Part shown: positions 49,885-64,000 of the stretch, piece by piece
Numbering within the stretch: position 1 is the stretch's first letter
How the letters are laid out: each line of letters begins with the position of its first letter
DNA from: Stromatinia cepivora
Lineage: Eukaryota; Ascomycota; Leotiomycetes; Helotiales; Sclerotiniaceae
Direction of reading: 5' to 3'
Assembly (NCBI GenBank): GCA_014898415.1
Contig: RCTD01000012.1
Span: forward strand, 1,587,113-1,651,112
Length of the DNA stretch: 64,000 bases
The notes under the pieces: model-generated
Database searches by the model: none
Told to the model about the DNA's origin: nothing
Seen by the model: the letters and a program-made list of their open reading frames with translations, nothing else
Program-made: the position numbers and the translations under genes

Positions 49885-50459
49885 TATAATAATGATTAGA
49901 AAGCAAAGCAAATCAAGAAAGGATTAGTATAATTAATAGAAATAAAACAGAATGAAAATCAGAGTTTTTATATAATATTATTAAAACAGAATTGAAATAC
50001 AATAATACAATTTAGAATTTATAATATTATAGATCAAAACAAAGAACAATCTGTATAATATTGATATAGAATTATAACAAAAATAAAGAACAAGTTCGTA
50101 CAATTATAAAAAAATATATTACAATACAATTTTACAAATTTTTTTATTATTTTATTTTTATATTTCTTTATTATTCTAAATCTATTTATTATACATTTTT
50201 TAAGATTATCTTAAAAATCTGAAAACTATTTTCGATATTCATTAAACAATAAGAAACCTTTACAATATCAAAATCAAACAATTCTTCGAAATTCAATCAA
50301 AATAATTATAAATGATGATTCAAATAAATAAAGATATAATTGAAAGGGAAAGAATGATTTTATATAATTAATCAAATATTAAACAAATATATATAGATTA
50401 TAGGATCCAATATAATATTTATTTATAAGATTAATAGTCGTATATATTATAATATCGAA

Positions 50460-50750
50460 TTGAAATTGGAATATTTAAAGGATAAAGCGAATATATTATT
50501 GTATATTTATATAATATTTAATAATAATGATGAAGTTCTTATTGATGAATATTCAATAGTATATATATTTTGGAGATATTTTAAATCAAAATATATCAGA
50601 ATTAATGTAATTATAATTAATATATATATAATAATAATTCAGAACTTTAAATTCCAATCCAATATTTATCCCAATATAATCATTATCAAAGTTTGGGATA
50701 AATTGAAAGAGTATAAAAGGAAATTAGGAATTACAAATAAAAATTATTGA
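50460..50750 (+). pseudogene. Gag-region frame of K
   Basis: A 96-codon open segment from near the start of the coding interior, charged at its ends (LEYLKDKAN, WDKLKEYKRKL). Copia Gag is expected here, but no zinc knuckle is seen. The start codon here (TTG) is not a real start. Assigned by position. Confidence 0.5.
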
Positions 50751-51829
50751 TCAATATATCAAGATATTGCTTTGTTTTTGGTTTTAATATATAATTTTCT
50801 AATCAATTATCAAAAAGTAATGAATATATTGAATATCCAAATCAGTTTTAATATCAATAATAAAATTAAATATTTATAAATTAAAGAATTTCATTTTAAA
50901 GATGGATCAGAATTAATACAAATTGTGAAAGGATTTAGATATATTTTTCGATATTAAGAATCAGATTTCGAGATCCTAAATAATATTTGTGATTTGTATT
51001 AAAAAGAAAATCATTATATATAAGATTATTTATATTTAATATAAATCAATAAATTTTTTTATAATTATCTTTATTATTAAAAGAGAAAAAGATTATCGAA
51101 TCCGAAAAAGATTTATTTCAATAAGAAAGATTAAGTATATTTTGTTAATAATATCTTTGAATTAGATTTCGATATTAAAGATATAATAAAGGAAGATTGT
51201 AATTTGATAAAGGAAATTATTAATAAAGTTTTCTTTAATAAATAATATATCGATATAAATACTTTTTTATATATATTTGATCAATCTTTATTATTTAGAT
51301 TAATAGAATTTATTATTAAATAAAGGATAAAGATTGATAAAGAAATAATATATTATCGTTATTGAAATTTAATAAATATAATATATAAAGATAATTCTAA
51401 AATATTATTTTCAAATATATTATATATATTAGGGTTAGAAGTGAATTTGTTATTAGGAAAAAGGATTTACGAAATAGAGTTGCAAAGGGAATTTAATTTT
51501 TATTATATATATTTCAAAAAAGATAATAAGAAAGTTATTTATATTAGAATATAAGATGGAATATATATGATTTTATATATAATTAAAGAATATAAGGATA
51601 TAGCTTTATATTCTAATATATATCAAAATGATTAAGAAAAGGGTTTTTCTTTAGAGATAATCAATAATATTAAAGATATCGATAACAAATTAATATTCAA
51701 AGAGAAAAAAAGATATTTATTATAATATCAAAAATTCAATTATTTAGATTTAAATAAGATCAAAAATCTATATAAGATATTTAATATAATCAAATTAATA
51801 AAGATCCTAATTGAATTAAATATCTATAA

Positions 51830-52640
51830 AATATATATACTTATTAAAATGATCAATTGTATTCCGAAATAATTGAATCTATATAAATCAAAAAGATTCG
51901 AATTTATATATTTCGATATTACAAAACTATTCTCAAAATCGATTTGAAAGAATCATTATTTCATATTAATTATTAATAATTATATAAAAATAAATTGGAT
52001 TATATTATTTAAACAAAAAAACAATACAATTCAAATATTGAAAACTTAGAAAAAGAAAATGGAATTAATTATTAAAGAAAAGATTATTATAATTAGAATT
52101 GATAATATATTAAAACTTTTATAAATTATTTATGAATGATTATTAAATATATAATCCGAAATTACAACAATTACTTTTTTATATCAAAACAAATCTGTAA
52201 AACAGAATATAAGGATTACAAAAACAAATATAAAAGCAATACTAAAAGAAACTAAATTATTATTAGAATTTTAAAACGAAATTGTAAAATACAATACTTA
52301 TATTAGGAATTATATTAATATTAATTCTAATATAAATAAAATAAATCAATCTTTTATAAAAACTTTTATAAATATAATACTAGATATAAAGATATATAAA
52401 ATCTGGAGGAACAAATATTATATTTATATTAATCCCAAAACTATTCTGAAAGAGTAGAGATATAATAAATTGCAGGATATTTCGAAAGTTAATATATTTT
52501 TAGGATACTTAAAAATTATGAATAAATATATCAAAATGTATTCTTCAAAGTTAGGCTATATATTTCGATTAAGTAAAATAATTATAGATGAATTTTATCG
52601 AAAAAGAGATTTGGATTTTAAATTAAGAAATTATGAATCA
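51830..52640 (+). pseudogene. Copia integrase relic of K
   Basis: The plus translation shows FEFIYFDI (51898-51921), matching the TDL-GP core start region of copia integrases. It continues with QNKSVKQNIRITKTNIKAIL (about 52180-52240, the N-G-AER region), a TYIRNYININ segment and ILDIKIYKIW. NIFLGYL then comes near 52490, the FLGY block that ends copia integrases. Many stops. Confidence 0.82.
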
Positions 52641-52691
52641 AGTTTATAAGGAATAAAGAATATAAAGTTAAATCAAAGACTTTATAATAAA

Positions 52692-53072
52692 TTGATAATA
52701 AACAAAGTATCTTTTTTATTCTTAATATTAAATGTAATATCTGTATCATTTTTATTCCAAATATTCTTTTCAATAGATATTATATCGAATTTAATGATTA
52801 TATTAAGTACCCTAATTGTTGAATTGAAATCAAATAAATTAAATATATCAATATCAATATATAATAAAAATGAAGATAATAATATTCAAAATATAAATCA
52901 AGAATCTTTTTTTAAAGATATTTCAGATATTGAATTCATTATTTTAGAAATTCCAATTCAAAAATCAATTTTTGCAGATTTTGAATTTATATTAAAAGCA
53001 AAATTTAAGATTATTTTAAATTTTATTGATAAGTTTATTTCAATAAAATTAGAAAATAAAGTAAATCTATAA
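52692..53072 (+). pseudogene. Linker between integrase and reverse transcriptase of K
   Basis: The longest open segment of K (126 codons). It is Ser/Asn/Glu-rich in the middle (NEDNNIQNINQESFF), typical of the variable linker of copia polyproteins. The hydrophobic first 35 residues are probably a product of C-to-T changes (Ser and Pro to Phe and Leu). Not a stand-alone gene. Confidence 0.6.
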
Positions 53073-53399
53073 TTATTTAAAATCGAATAAAAGAATATAA
53101 TAGATTTTAAAAACGAATTCCTAAAATATTTAATATAAAAACAGAAAAGAAATATAGAACAAAATCCTAAAAGAAAATAAGAAAATAAGATTATAAAAGT
53201 ATTAATTATAATATCTATATAAATTAAAATTTAAGAAAATATAAAATATATTATAATTATAATCTTAATTATTTACAAAATAAATCTTTATATCAAAAAT
53301 AAAATCATTTAGATTTTATAATTTCGTTAATAAATATAAATAATATAAAAAGTATAATATATTTAATCAAAGAAATTCTAGGAATCAAAATATTAAGAA

Positions 53400-54230
53400 T
53401 TTATAAAGAAACAATATCGGATTAAGAATATTTTGAAAAATAAAAGAAAGTTATTCAAAAGGAAATTATATCTTTGATTCAAAATAGTATTTGGGAAGAA
53501 TATATATTCCTTAAAAAAAGTAATCTAATTTCGATAAAATAAATATTTATAATTAAGATTAAGGATAATAAAATAGAATGATTCAAGGTAAAATTAATGA
53601 TTTGAAGATTCAATCAGATATTAGGAAAAGATTATAATAAAACATTTGTATCAATAATAAAGCTAAATATATTCAAATTATTCTTAATTATTATTACAAA
53701 GGAAAATTTAGAATACTTATATTTCGATATCAAAAATATCTTTATTGAATTGTATTTGAAGGAAAAGATCTATTTCGAATTATTTCAAAATATTAAAATC
53801 GAAAAGGGATATATATTACAAATCTTATAAAGTTTATATAGTTTGAAGCAAATTAAAAGGGATTAAAATTTATTATTGAAAAAGGAGTTTTTAGATATAG
53901 ATTTTGTATAAAATTTAATAGATCTATATTTATATATATTCAAAGATTATAATATAATATTATTGATATATATCGATGATATTATTATTGTATTATATAT
54001 ATTATTGCAAATCATTTGATTTGATGAAAAGTTATTAATCCGTTTTAATATTAAGAATTTAAAGGAAATTAATAAGATTCTAGATATTAGAGTTATTTGT
54101 AATAAAAAAATATATATATTAATTATAGATCAAAAAGAATATCTTGATATTATATTAATTAAATATAATATTATATATAAACAATATCAAATTAAGAAAC
54201 TATTAATAATAAATTATACTTATTTCTGAT
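53400..54230 (+). pseudogene. Copia reverse transcriptase relic of K
   Basis: The plus translation reads ILGKDYNKTFVSIIKLNIF, then LYFDIKNIFIE, SLYSLKQIKRD and LLIYIDDIIIV (about 53965-53995). This is the copia order G-DY-ETF-PV, D-KTAFL, YGLKQ and YVDD. The catalytic Y-D-D residues are retained as YIDD, while stops elsewhere make it inactive. Confidence 0.93.
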
Positions 54231-54259
54231 TAATAATTAATAATAATGAATTAATAAAT

Positions 54260-54990
54260 ATAAACAAATATCAATAATGAATAGGAAGTATAATTCATTC
54301 AATAATATATATTTGATCAAATATAGTATTCTTAATTAAAAGATTTTTATAATTTATAGTAAAACTAATGAAATATTATATTATAGTTTTGAAGAATTTG
54401 ATATAATATTTATAATCAATAATCAAATAGAAATTATAATTCGAATCAAAGGGAGTATAATTTGATATTTGCAAAGAATATAATATATTTGATAATATAA
54501 TAAAAGTATATATAAATATAGATTAGATTAATAATAAATATAATCAAAAAAATGTTTTAAGGGAAATTATAATATTCTATAAAGGCTTTATATTGTAGAT
54601 TAATAAAAAACAAGTATTTGTAATTATTTTTAATATAGAATTAGAATATATTGTAATAATAATATTCATCAAATAAAGAAAATAGATTATACAAATATTC
54701 AAAAATCTATTTAGATTAAATTATATTAGAAAAAACAGAAATACAATTCAAATACTTAATAATAATTAAGATATTTTAGTTTTAATTAAGAATCTATATT
54801 TATATAAACAATCTAAATATATAAATATCAATTATTATTTTATTAAGGATTTAATAAAAAAGAAGAAAATCGTTATTAATTATATCAATATATACGATAT
54901 AATTACTGATAGAATGATGAAGTTTTATATAAAGATTACTTTCAAAAGGTTCAAAAAAATATTAGGATTAGTAGTTTAGAAGGATCGAAT
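54260..54990 (+). pseudogene. Copia RNase H relic of K
   Basis: Readable pieces in order: IGSIIHSIIY, a GVXFDI segment, YINIDXINNKYNQKNVL, NKKQVFVII and IELEYIVI. LIKNLYLYKQSKYININYYFIKDL follows, then a DRMMKF segment near 54910 at the AD-LTK position. These match the copia RNase H sequence of motifs and end just before the polypurine tract. Confidence 0.9.
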
Positions 54991-55002
54991 AGGATATCCT
55001 CA

Positions 55003-55011
55003 ATAAGGGAG
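55003..55011 (+). promoter_or_regulatory. Polypurine tract of K
   Basis: AATAAGGGAG abuts the 3' LTR start (TGTTGG). Purine-rich and in the standard position for plus-strand priming. Confidence 0.8.
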
Positions 55012-55182
55012 TGTTGGAAATGAGGCTATTATAGGATTAGAATTGAGGTTATGTGATTATATTGAAATGATGTACAGACTATATTTGGAGATAACCTCAA
55101 TTCTACTCCTATTAGAATAATAGATCCTTAATTCAACCTACATAGTCAACAATACTACTACTTCCTGCACCAAAAGTTAATA
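55012..55182 (+). repeat. K 3' LTR
   Basis: 171 bp, the same length as the 5' LTR. It has C/G where the 5' copy has T/A near its right end (CAACCTACATAGTCAACAAT) and the reverse near its left end. Confidence 0.95.
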
Positions 55183-55187
55183 ATAAT

Positions 55188-58100
55188 GATATATTTAATA
55201 AGAATATCTTTTCTATAATATCTATTCTTTAAAATTATAAAATAAAAATCGATTATAATGTCAAAAAACAATATAATACTATATTAACCTTAATATAAAT
55301 TATCAATACTTTTTATGTCAACAATTCAAATAAATATAAATATATATTAGATTTATTTTAAAAATATTTATTTTTTCTTATTCTTTTATTTTATATTTTA
55401 ATTCGATTTTATAATTTTAATTTTATAATAACCATTATCAATATAAGAAAAACTATATTTTTCATCAATATAATCAAAATTATACTAAATTTAGATATAT
55501 TCTATACTTCAAAATTATTTAATTTATGTGAAACTAATAGTAATATATCTAATAAAATTTTATTTGGAATCTTTATAAATAATATTATTATTTCCAATTA
55601 TAATACTATTGATTATAGATTATTTACAAAATATAGATTAATTTTAAATCTATTAATTACAAATCTTCAAGATATAAAATTAATTCAATAATAAAGAAAA
55701 TCATTTAGATTATTTTATTTTTCAAATCAATTTTTCAATTCTAAAAACAAAATAAAATTATTATTTATTATAATTCTAATTACTAAAGTTTTTATAATTC
55801 TTTCAAATATATTAGATTTATTTAATATATTTATTATAATACCCGAAAAGATATATATAAAGATTTATTCGGAACCAATTATATCAATGATTTTTATTAT
55901 ATTAATTATTATAAATTTTTCCTGATAAATTATATAAACTATTTTAATATTTCTAAAAAAATAATAATAAATATATCAAATTAATCTATAAAAAATTTGA
56001 TATCATTTATAAATATAAAAATAATTCTTTTTAAATAATTTATTTAAATAAAATTATTGATATTATTATTCCAATCTTAATTCAAATATAAAATACCTTT
56101 ATTTTTATTTCATTCAAATATAAATATAAAAGCAAAATAATAATTGAATATAAACAAGCTAAATCAATTATAATTATTATAACTATTAAATCAATAATCA
56201 TTTTTATTATCAAATTTGATAAGATTTTCTTCTATATCTTCTATAGAAAGAAGGATTTTATATTAATTATAAATTCCTTTTTTTTAAAAAATAAAGTTAT
56301 ATTAAACAAAATCCTTATAAAAATATGAATAAAAATGAATTTATAATCAATTATTATAAAATCCTTTTTTAATAATAAAATATTATAAAAGACTTTATAA
56401 GGATAATTATAATAATAAAGTTTATTAATAAAATATTCAAATTGATTAAATTAATATTAATAAAGATATCTTTATTTATATTATATTTTTTAAAATATTT
56501 TATATAAATTCAATTTGTATTTAGGACTCCTAAATAAAGATTAATAATAGAATTCAAAACTATTTAGGATTTGATTATTATATATTAATTGAGTTTTGAA
56601 ATCTTTTTAATTTTGAAAATAAAGAAATCTTTTATTTTTGGATTATAATTTATATTTATAAAGAAACAAATTTTTGTATTTAATAAAAACATTTTTTGGA
56701 TTAATACTAATAATATTATTATTTTAAATATCTATAGATAATTGATGGTCGATAAAATTATAGATTATATAATATATTTTATATTTATTTAATCAATGAT
56801 ATTTTATTGATAAGGATTTCAATATATAGTATAGTATATTCGAATCTGGAATTATTATAATTCATTAGAAGGATAATCTTGTAATATAATCTTTTACAAA
56901 TAATATAAATTATATTAATGAATTTAATAAATCTATATGAAGAATAGATTATATTCTCGAATTTTTTTTTTAATATTTTTTTTATCTTTATATTTATTAA
57001 AAAGGATTTATATATTGATTTAGATTATATAATATAGATTATAGTGATTTTTAAAAGAAATTAGATTCTTTTAGAATAATATTATTATAAATTCCTAAAA
57101 AACTTTTTAGAATAATTCTCGAATCTTATTAGTATCGAAATTGTAAATCTATATAATTTTAAAATCCTTTTTAATATTAATATAATTAAAACATTTGTAT
57201 AGGATTTTATGATTATTCTGAAGTCTGTTATTTATATAACAAATAAATTCAATTTTAATAAAGAATATTTAATCTTATAATGAAATAATGATTATAAAAA
57301 GGCTTATAAGAATTATATTAAAATCTAATAAATCAAAATTAATTCTTCTATTATCAAAATCTTTTATAATGTTATATACAAAATCAAATATAAATATTGA
57401 AAATATATTATTAATAGAATTCAAATTAATAAAGGTTTTTATAAGATTATTAATTGATATAAATTGAAATTTAATTTCAAATTATCTTTATTATTTATTA
57501 TATTTATAAAAAATAATTTTAATATAAAAGTACAAATTCTTCAAAAGAAACAAAACAATCAATAAAATAAAACAAATATTGAATCAATTCCGAATTCTAA
57601 TAAAACAATTAATTTTAATTTACAAAAAATATATAAACAAAAAGAATATAAAAGTTATGAATAGTAAAGAATCAATTAGTTTTAATTTAATTATAAAACT
57701 TTTTTTTATAAAAAAAATCATTCTTTTTTTAAATTTAATTGATAAATAATATTGGAATAATAATTTTTTGTTATTAATATATTATACCAAAAAAGTTTTT
57801 TCAAAGCCTTAAAATAACAAAATAATATATTATTATTTCTATATTTGAGTTTTACTTATAAATCATATTTATTTAATCCCAAATCTAGATTAATGATTAT
57901 AATAAAGTTTTTTTTTTTGTAAACTTCGTTTTTGAAAAGCTTATTTATTGGTTGTTATACTATATATAGAGCTATAATATTTTATCAGGAAATTGTATAT
58001 CCTTAATATATATTTTTTTATATATAATAAATAAAAAAATAAATAATAACAAAAACAATATATAATTTATTTTTGAAGGATTATATAAATCTTTTAGAAT

Positions 58101-59619
58101 TCTATTTTAAACTTTTTATAACTTTTTATTATAAATACAGTATTATATTCCAGGACCGTTTTCATTTCTTTCGATATATTTCAATCATTCTCTGAATTGA
58201 TAATATATTCAATTTATATATCTTTATAATTTATATATTTTATATATCTTCATTATATTAAATATATAATTTATTATAATAATATGAAATCCTTATTTAA
58301 ATATAAGATAATAAACAAAACATATTCTTTTCCAAAAGAATCAAATTTTGTATATATCGAATATTTCTGAAAAAAGAAATCTTGTATAATATTTATTACC
58401 AAAGAAAATTAACTTTGTAATAAATCGATTATTATAATTTTATTATAAATAATAGATAATCGAAATTGATTCGTTTGAGGAAATTATATTTTTGAAGAAA
58501 TTAAAAGATCAGTAAATTAAATTTATATAAAAAATAAAAGTTTTTTTTTGTAAATAAAAAAAATACAATTTAATATAATTATTTTACAATATAAAGAAAA
58601 TTATATTCATTTTGAATATATAAATCAAAAAATCAATTAAATTGATAAAGATATTTATATAGATTTATAATGTTATTTTATCAATATATTTAATATAATT
58701 TTTTTTTGATTAATATTTTGATAATTATATTAAAAATCTTTCAATAAATTAATGAATAAATATAAATTAAAGGATATTATTAATAAAAAAGATAAAAAAA
58801 AATCCTTAAGGTTTCTTCGATTCGATTTAAATTATTGAAATCTGTTTATATTTTGTTAATAAAACTAAGAAATCGAAAGATGATTAAAAATAAGATTAAA
58901 AGTATTTAAAATATTAATGATATATTAATAAAGAAATTATGGATTTTAATATTTGAAATAATCAAAATAAAATTTGTTAGAAAAACTTTCAAATCGGTTT
59001 TTGTTAAAAGAAAAGTATTAGAATTATTTCAATCTTTTGATAGTAATAAAAAGAATTTGGAATAATTTAATATAAAATTATCAAATTTTAAAAAATTTAA
59101 AAAAGGAAAAATCCTTACAATTTTTATATTTTTTTCATTTTTGATAATTTTTAATATATTAATTCTAATTTCAAAAATAAATATAATATTATCGATCAAA
59201 TATTAAAAATTATTTATAATTCTAATAAAATCAATAATATCAATAATAAAAAAAGTAATAATCAAAATTAAAGATTTCGATTCTTTAAGAGACTTTAATG
59301 ATAATAAAATGAATATTATTTTAAATGAATATAATTATTTAATAAAAGAGTTTTTAGATTAATATAATAAATATAATAAATTAAGTTTAATTAATCAATA
59401 ATTCAATATTATTGGATTTTTTAGATTTCAATTATAAAGTATAGATAAGTTTTTCTTTATATCTACTTTTATAATAATTTTAAAAATTATTTATTAGGAT
59501 TCTATTATCAAAGAATATATTTGATAAATGTTCTATTAATTAATAGAATCAGATATTAATAAAGATGTGAATAATATAAATGAAAATGAATTATTGAAAA
59601 AAGAAATATAAAAGCAGAA
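55188..59619. other. A+T-rich stretch, no gene recognised
   Basis: About 4.4 kb. Plus-strand C exceeds G at about 55.2-56.4 kb and G exceeds C at about 56.5-57.2 kb, suggesting pieces of different orientation. A less decayed segment (CCAGGACCGTTTTCATTTC) occurs at about 58151-58169. No domain or RNA gene could be identified. Confidence 0.5.
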
Positions 59620-60790
59620 AAGATATAAATATTAAATAATAAAATAAAAATAATATATTTTTAAGGATATATAGAAATAAATAAATTGAATAAAGGGATG
59701 GTTTTTTATTACATTAAATTGAGAATTCATTTTTATTATAATAATGAAATTGATAATGAGGTTTTTATTTATAATATATAATAAAATAAACTGATTTTTT
59801 TTAATTATATAAATCATTTTTGATTTTAGAAGAATGAATTATATTTTGTTTTTATTTTTTCAATTTATAATATTTTTATTTTTAATAAATAAAGAATAAA
59901 TATTGTAATTAAATAAAATTGAAATTTTATAAATAGAAAAATCATTAATATAATCAAATTGAGATTTGATGTTTTAAAAAAAAAGTTTAATAAAATACAA
60001 TATATAATAGAATTAATGAAAATAAAAGGTTTTAAGAAGTATTGTAAATTATTTAATAATTAAATATAATAAAATTCTTTAAATATATTTTGATGAATTT
60101 ATTGATAAAAAGAGAAAAATTAATTTCAATAAAAAGAAAAATTATTTTTGTTGAATTATTTAATTGAATAAATACTTTTTTAGAAAAGTATCGAAAGTAT
60201 TTTGGATATTTATAATAATTATAATGATTTTTAATTTCTGAAATACAATTATTTCAGTATTATATATAAAATTTATCATCAAATTTATAATTATTTTTTA
60301 AAAGAAAATCTTTTATATTCTAAATTTAAGATATTGTTTATAAATATCATTTATCTAATCTATTTAGTAACAATGTATTCTAAATTTTTGAAAATATAAC
60401 AAATAAATATTATAGATCTTTATAAACGAATTAAAAAAAAATTATTCATTTTGAAAAATATTATTATTTTGATTAATTTCCAAATCTAGGAAAAGAAATT
60501 TAGGGTTCAATAATGATTATATAAATGATATATAATATATTTAGGTAACATTTAATATATTCTAAATAATCAAAAAATAATTGTATTTAGTTTTGATAAT
60601 ATATTGAAAATATTAATAGTATTTCTTTTCATTTCCTATATAAAAACTCACTTCAATTATTTTATTAATTAATTATATTAATTAATTATATTAATTAATT
60701 ATTATCTATATTATTTTTTATATTAAAATGATTTAATATAAAAATATATAGAATTTCTGTTTTTTCTATTATATTATTTCTTATTCAATT
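59620..60790 (+). repeat. Repeat G, copy 2
   Basis: It is colinear with 42570-43740: the same order of blocks, including ATATTTTGTTTT-A/G-TTTTTTCAATTTATAA, AATAATTATAATG and CTTTATAAACGAATTAAA. Frames are more broken than in copy 1, but KIYHQIYNYFLKE parallels KINYQIYNYSSKK, so the similarity is at protein level too. Confidence 0.6.
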
Positions 60791-63499
60791 ATTAATGAAT
60801 AATGAAAATAATTTAAAATTAGAATTCAATTTGTATTAATTAATAATCTTATAAAGATGTTGATTATTTTTGATTTTATTTATATTTAGTTATATATATA
60901 ATATTATAAACTTTTTCGAAAATAAATAGATTCATTTTAGTTTATTGAATTTTGATATAATTTTTATAAATCTTTTTATAATTATTGTTTTATTAAAAAA
61001 CTAAATATTTTTGGTTTCAATTGAATTTGTTTATCATATAAATAATTAATTTCAAAATAATGATAAAATCTTTTATAAAGATTTCAATTATGATAATATC
61101 GAAAAAAGTTTTAGGGTTATATAAATCAATAATATTAATATCAATGAGATTTAAGAATTAAGAATTTGTTGAAAGAAATTTTTAGGATTTTATAATAAAA
61201 TTATTTTAGGATTATTTATTTTTTATTAGGAAATATTATAATCTAAATTATATAATTTAATTTAATATATAAATTTTTACAAATAAATATATAGATAAAA
61301 AGAATATTAAAAAAAATAAAATTAAGAATATATTTTGGGATCCAAAAATTTTATATTATATATTGAGATCATTTTTAATAAGATATTATTGAATAAATAT
61401 ATAATATATAATATAATTTATTATTTTATTCATTATTGATATATATTTAGAATAATATTATTATTAATATCGATTTAAAGAATATTTTTATTTTAAATAG
61501 ATTATGAGTGTTGAATACATAAATCTTTTTTTTATAAATATAAATTGTAATTTAAAAATAAAAGGATTTTCTATTTTTGGAAATAGGAAAATCTTAAAAA
61601 TCAATTAATATATAATAATTGAATTTTAAATGATCTTAAATTCTATTATTGATTTTGATTCAGGATTTTTGAATATAAATAATACTAATCAAATTTGAAT
61701 CAAATATTTCAAAAAGTGTAATATAAATAGAAATATCTTTATCAATATTGATTCAATTAATTTGAATATTTTGTTAATAAGCTTTTTTATTATAATATTG
61801 ATTATGATATTTTTTATAATATTTCATTATCAAAAAAATATATTAAAATAATTAATTGTAAATTTGTTTTCATTAATATTGATTATAAAAATTTCATTAA
61901 GGATTAAGGAATTTATTAAATATCATTTTGCTTTTTCAAAAGAAAATATTAATAATTGAAGTAATCTTATTTTTTTATAAAAGGATTAAAAAAGGATTTT
62001 AATAGTATTAAATTTTATAATCAAAATCGTTATTGATTTGATTATAACTGGATTTAGAAATGATTTAATTTTTTTATATTAAATTATTATTTTGTTTTTA
62101 TATTTGTATTTAATAAAAATAAGAATAATAATTTTTTAGATTTATATTAAAATCAGTATAAGAATTATATTATTTATTAAATAAATTATTTTAAATAAAG
62201 TATTGTTATATTTATGAATAATATTAAATTTTTGGTAAATTAATTTAATATATATATGTTTTTTTTTAAAAAAAAAATTTAATATAATTTTTAAAAAAGG
62301 ATTTATAATGATTAATATAATATAATATATTCATTAAAATAATTTATTTTGAAAAGACTTTTGTATATATTTATTTAAATATTATAACAAATATAATAAA
62401 TATATTTAAAATACTTAAAGGAATTATAGAAATCTTAAAAATTTAAATTATAATAAATGATAATCAATTTTTTATGGATAATTTTTGTTTTGTTTTTAAA
62501 ATTGAAAAATTAAAGAAATGAGATAATCCGGACAATCTTTTCAATTATTGAATTGATTTTATATTTTGAAGATTTATAATTAATAAATTTGAGATCGATT
62601 CATATTATAATGACATTGATAAATTTAATAATTCATTAATAATAATAATGAAAATAATTAGAATTGAAAAGATAATAATATTATTAATTAATTATATTGA
62701 TTATTATTATTAAAAAAAAATTCAAAATGATTCAAAAGAATCCATAATTTGCATTTTATTAATAATTTAGAATTAAAAATATCATGATTGAAAATAATAT
62801 TATTATTTATAAAAATTTAAAAAAAGGATTTTTGGATATATTATTCTTAGTTTTGTATAAATTAAATAATATTTAAATCAAATCAAGTTTTGATTATATT
62901 AATAAATATCATAATCTTTTTTATATTTATTAGAATTATAACCAGAATGGAATTATAAAATTTAAATAAAATGAAAACAAAAGGATATATAGAATATAAA
63001 ATCGAAAAAATATTAATTTATAAAAAGAAAAGATAAGGAATGAAATATTTGATATAACAGAAAAATTATTAATTGATAAAAAATATATAAAAAGTTTTCT
63101 AAAATTTAATATATATCAAAAAGTATTTAGAAAATTATAAAAAGGAAAATATATTATTAATATAATAATAATAAAGAATGATAAAATAATGTAATTGAAA
63201 TATATTATAAAAATAAAAGAGATTTATATTTATATTTTAAAATATTTATATTTAAAACCCTATAATAATCATTATCAAAAATATAACTTTTTTTTTTAAA
63301 TAGATTCAAATTTAATTTTTATAATAATATATTACAAAAAGAACAACAAAAATATAATATATAATTTATTATATCCAAAACTTCATTAAAATTATTAATA
63401 AATTATTTATTTCAATATTATAAGGCGTAATTATTATTTGTATTATTCTCTTCTTAATTTATAATACAAAAATATAATATACAAAACAAATTAAAATAT
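60791..63499. other. A+T-rich stretch, no gene recognised
   Basis: About 2.7 kb. A short tandem ATTAATTATATTA repeat occurs at about 60661-60703 in the tail of copy 2 of G. No retroelement motif was readable on either strand, although position after repeat G would suit a pol region. Confidence 0.45.
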
Positions 63500-64000
63500 C
63501 TTAATCTCATTATTTAAATAACTTTTTAATAATAAATACTAAAATAATGAAAATATATCAAATTTATTAATAGAACTTTTATTATTATTATAAAAAATAT
63601 ATTTTTTATTTAAAAAACCATTTTAACAATTATTCTTTTCAAAAATACAATATATTTATTTATTTTGATATTTATTATTAAGAAATGATTTGAATAATGG
63701 AATCAGGATATTTTAATTTGTTTTATATATCATATTTTTATATAATAAATTTGAAATATTATTTATAGTTATTATCTCTTCGATCTTTCTAATAATATTA
63801 TATTTTAAATTATTAAAAACACAAAAAATAAATATTACAAATCTCTATAAACAAATTAAAAATCCTCCTTCCCTATTTATTTTAAACAATATTATGATTT
63901 TTATTCATTTCTAAATTTAAAAGAAAAAATTTAAAAATAAATCATAATTAAATACGTTATATATTTATTTAATATTTCATATATTTTGAATAATTGAATT
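63500..64000 (+). repeat. Repeat G, copy 3, cut by the window end
   Basis: The last 200 bases (CTCTATAAACAAATTAAAAA onward) align to 43365-43560 and 60405-60600. The left limit is uncertain. This copy has C in excess, unlike the other two. Confidence 0.55.

Larger units (their letters stand above)
49697..55182 (+). mobile_element. Complete but RIP-degraded Ty1/copia element K
   Basis: The element is 5486 bp with 171-bp LTRs at both ends (TGTTGGAAATGAGG... to ...GTTAACA or GTTAATA). It is flanked by ATAAT (49692-49696 and 55183-55187). It has a primer-binding site after the 5' LTR and a polypurine tract before the 3' LTR. Plus-strand relics follow the order gag-like frame, integrase, reverse transcriptase, RNase H, which defines Ty1/copia. 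The LTRs differ only by transitions, about twenty by eye, in both directions, so both LTRs decayed after insertion. Confidence 0.95.

Overview
The window looks like one A+T-extreme compartment of a filamentous ascomycete (Pezizomycotina-type) genome. Three things point there: one G+C-balanced, apparently intronless nuclear gene (a kinesin-14-like motor protein at 6.0-8.3 kb); a surrounding sea of transposable elements whose copies differ almost only by C/T and G/A transitions, the signature expected of repeat-induced point mutation (RIP); and fungal element types (Ty3/gypsy, Ty1/copia, and a Tc1/mariner-pogo element flanked by TA). No species can be named from the sequence alone.

Layout. 0-3.6 kb: A+T-rich, with one solo LTR (437-745) and an unidentified decayed coding relic (2227-3231). 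3.56-9.3 kb: the only gene-like island, with small uncertain open frames, the kinesin gene on the minus strand and a broken acidic open frame. 9.3-49.3 kb: nested retroelements. A gypsy element (here 'H'; 5' LTR starts at 10186, 3' LTR near 39.5-40.0 kb) is split by a copia element ('D', 10431-22144, flanked by ATAAT). D's 5' LTR is split by a pogo-type DNA transposon (10560-12710), which itself carries a solo LTR of family A (11623-11931). D's body holds a 7-kb gypsy element ('C', 13433-20401). Further along, H carries an 816-bp foldback element (24889-25704). Inside H's RNase H region lies a family-A element (27970-about 35582), and inside that a 1675-bp gag-only LTR element ('E', 31844-33518, flanked by TCTTT). 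A second copy of the H family ('J') lies in the opposite orientation at about 43.8-49.3 kb. 49.7-55.2 kb: a complete but RIP-degraded copia element ('K') with two 171-bp LTRs, primer-binding site, polypurine tract and target-site duplication. 55-64 kb: A+T-rich sequence with two copies of an unclassified repeat ('G'), whose third copy is at 42.6-43.7 kb.

Apart from the kinesin gene there is little sign of functional genes. The polyproteins are recognisable by motif order but are full of stops. All alignments were done by eye; element letters (A-K) are labels used only in this annotation. LTR ends are exact where both ends and a duplication could be seen, and approximate where stated.
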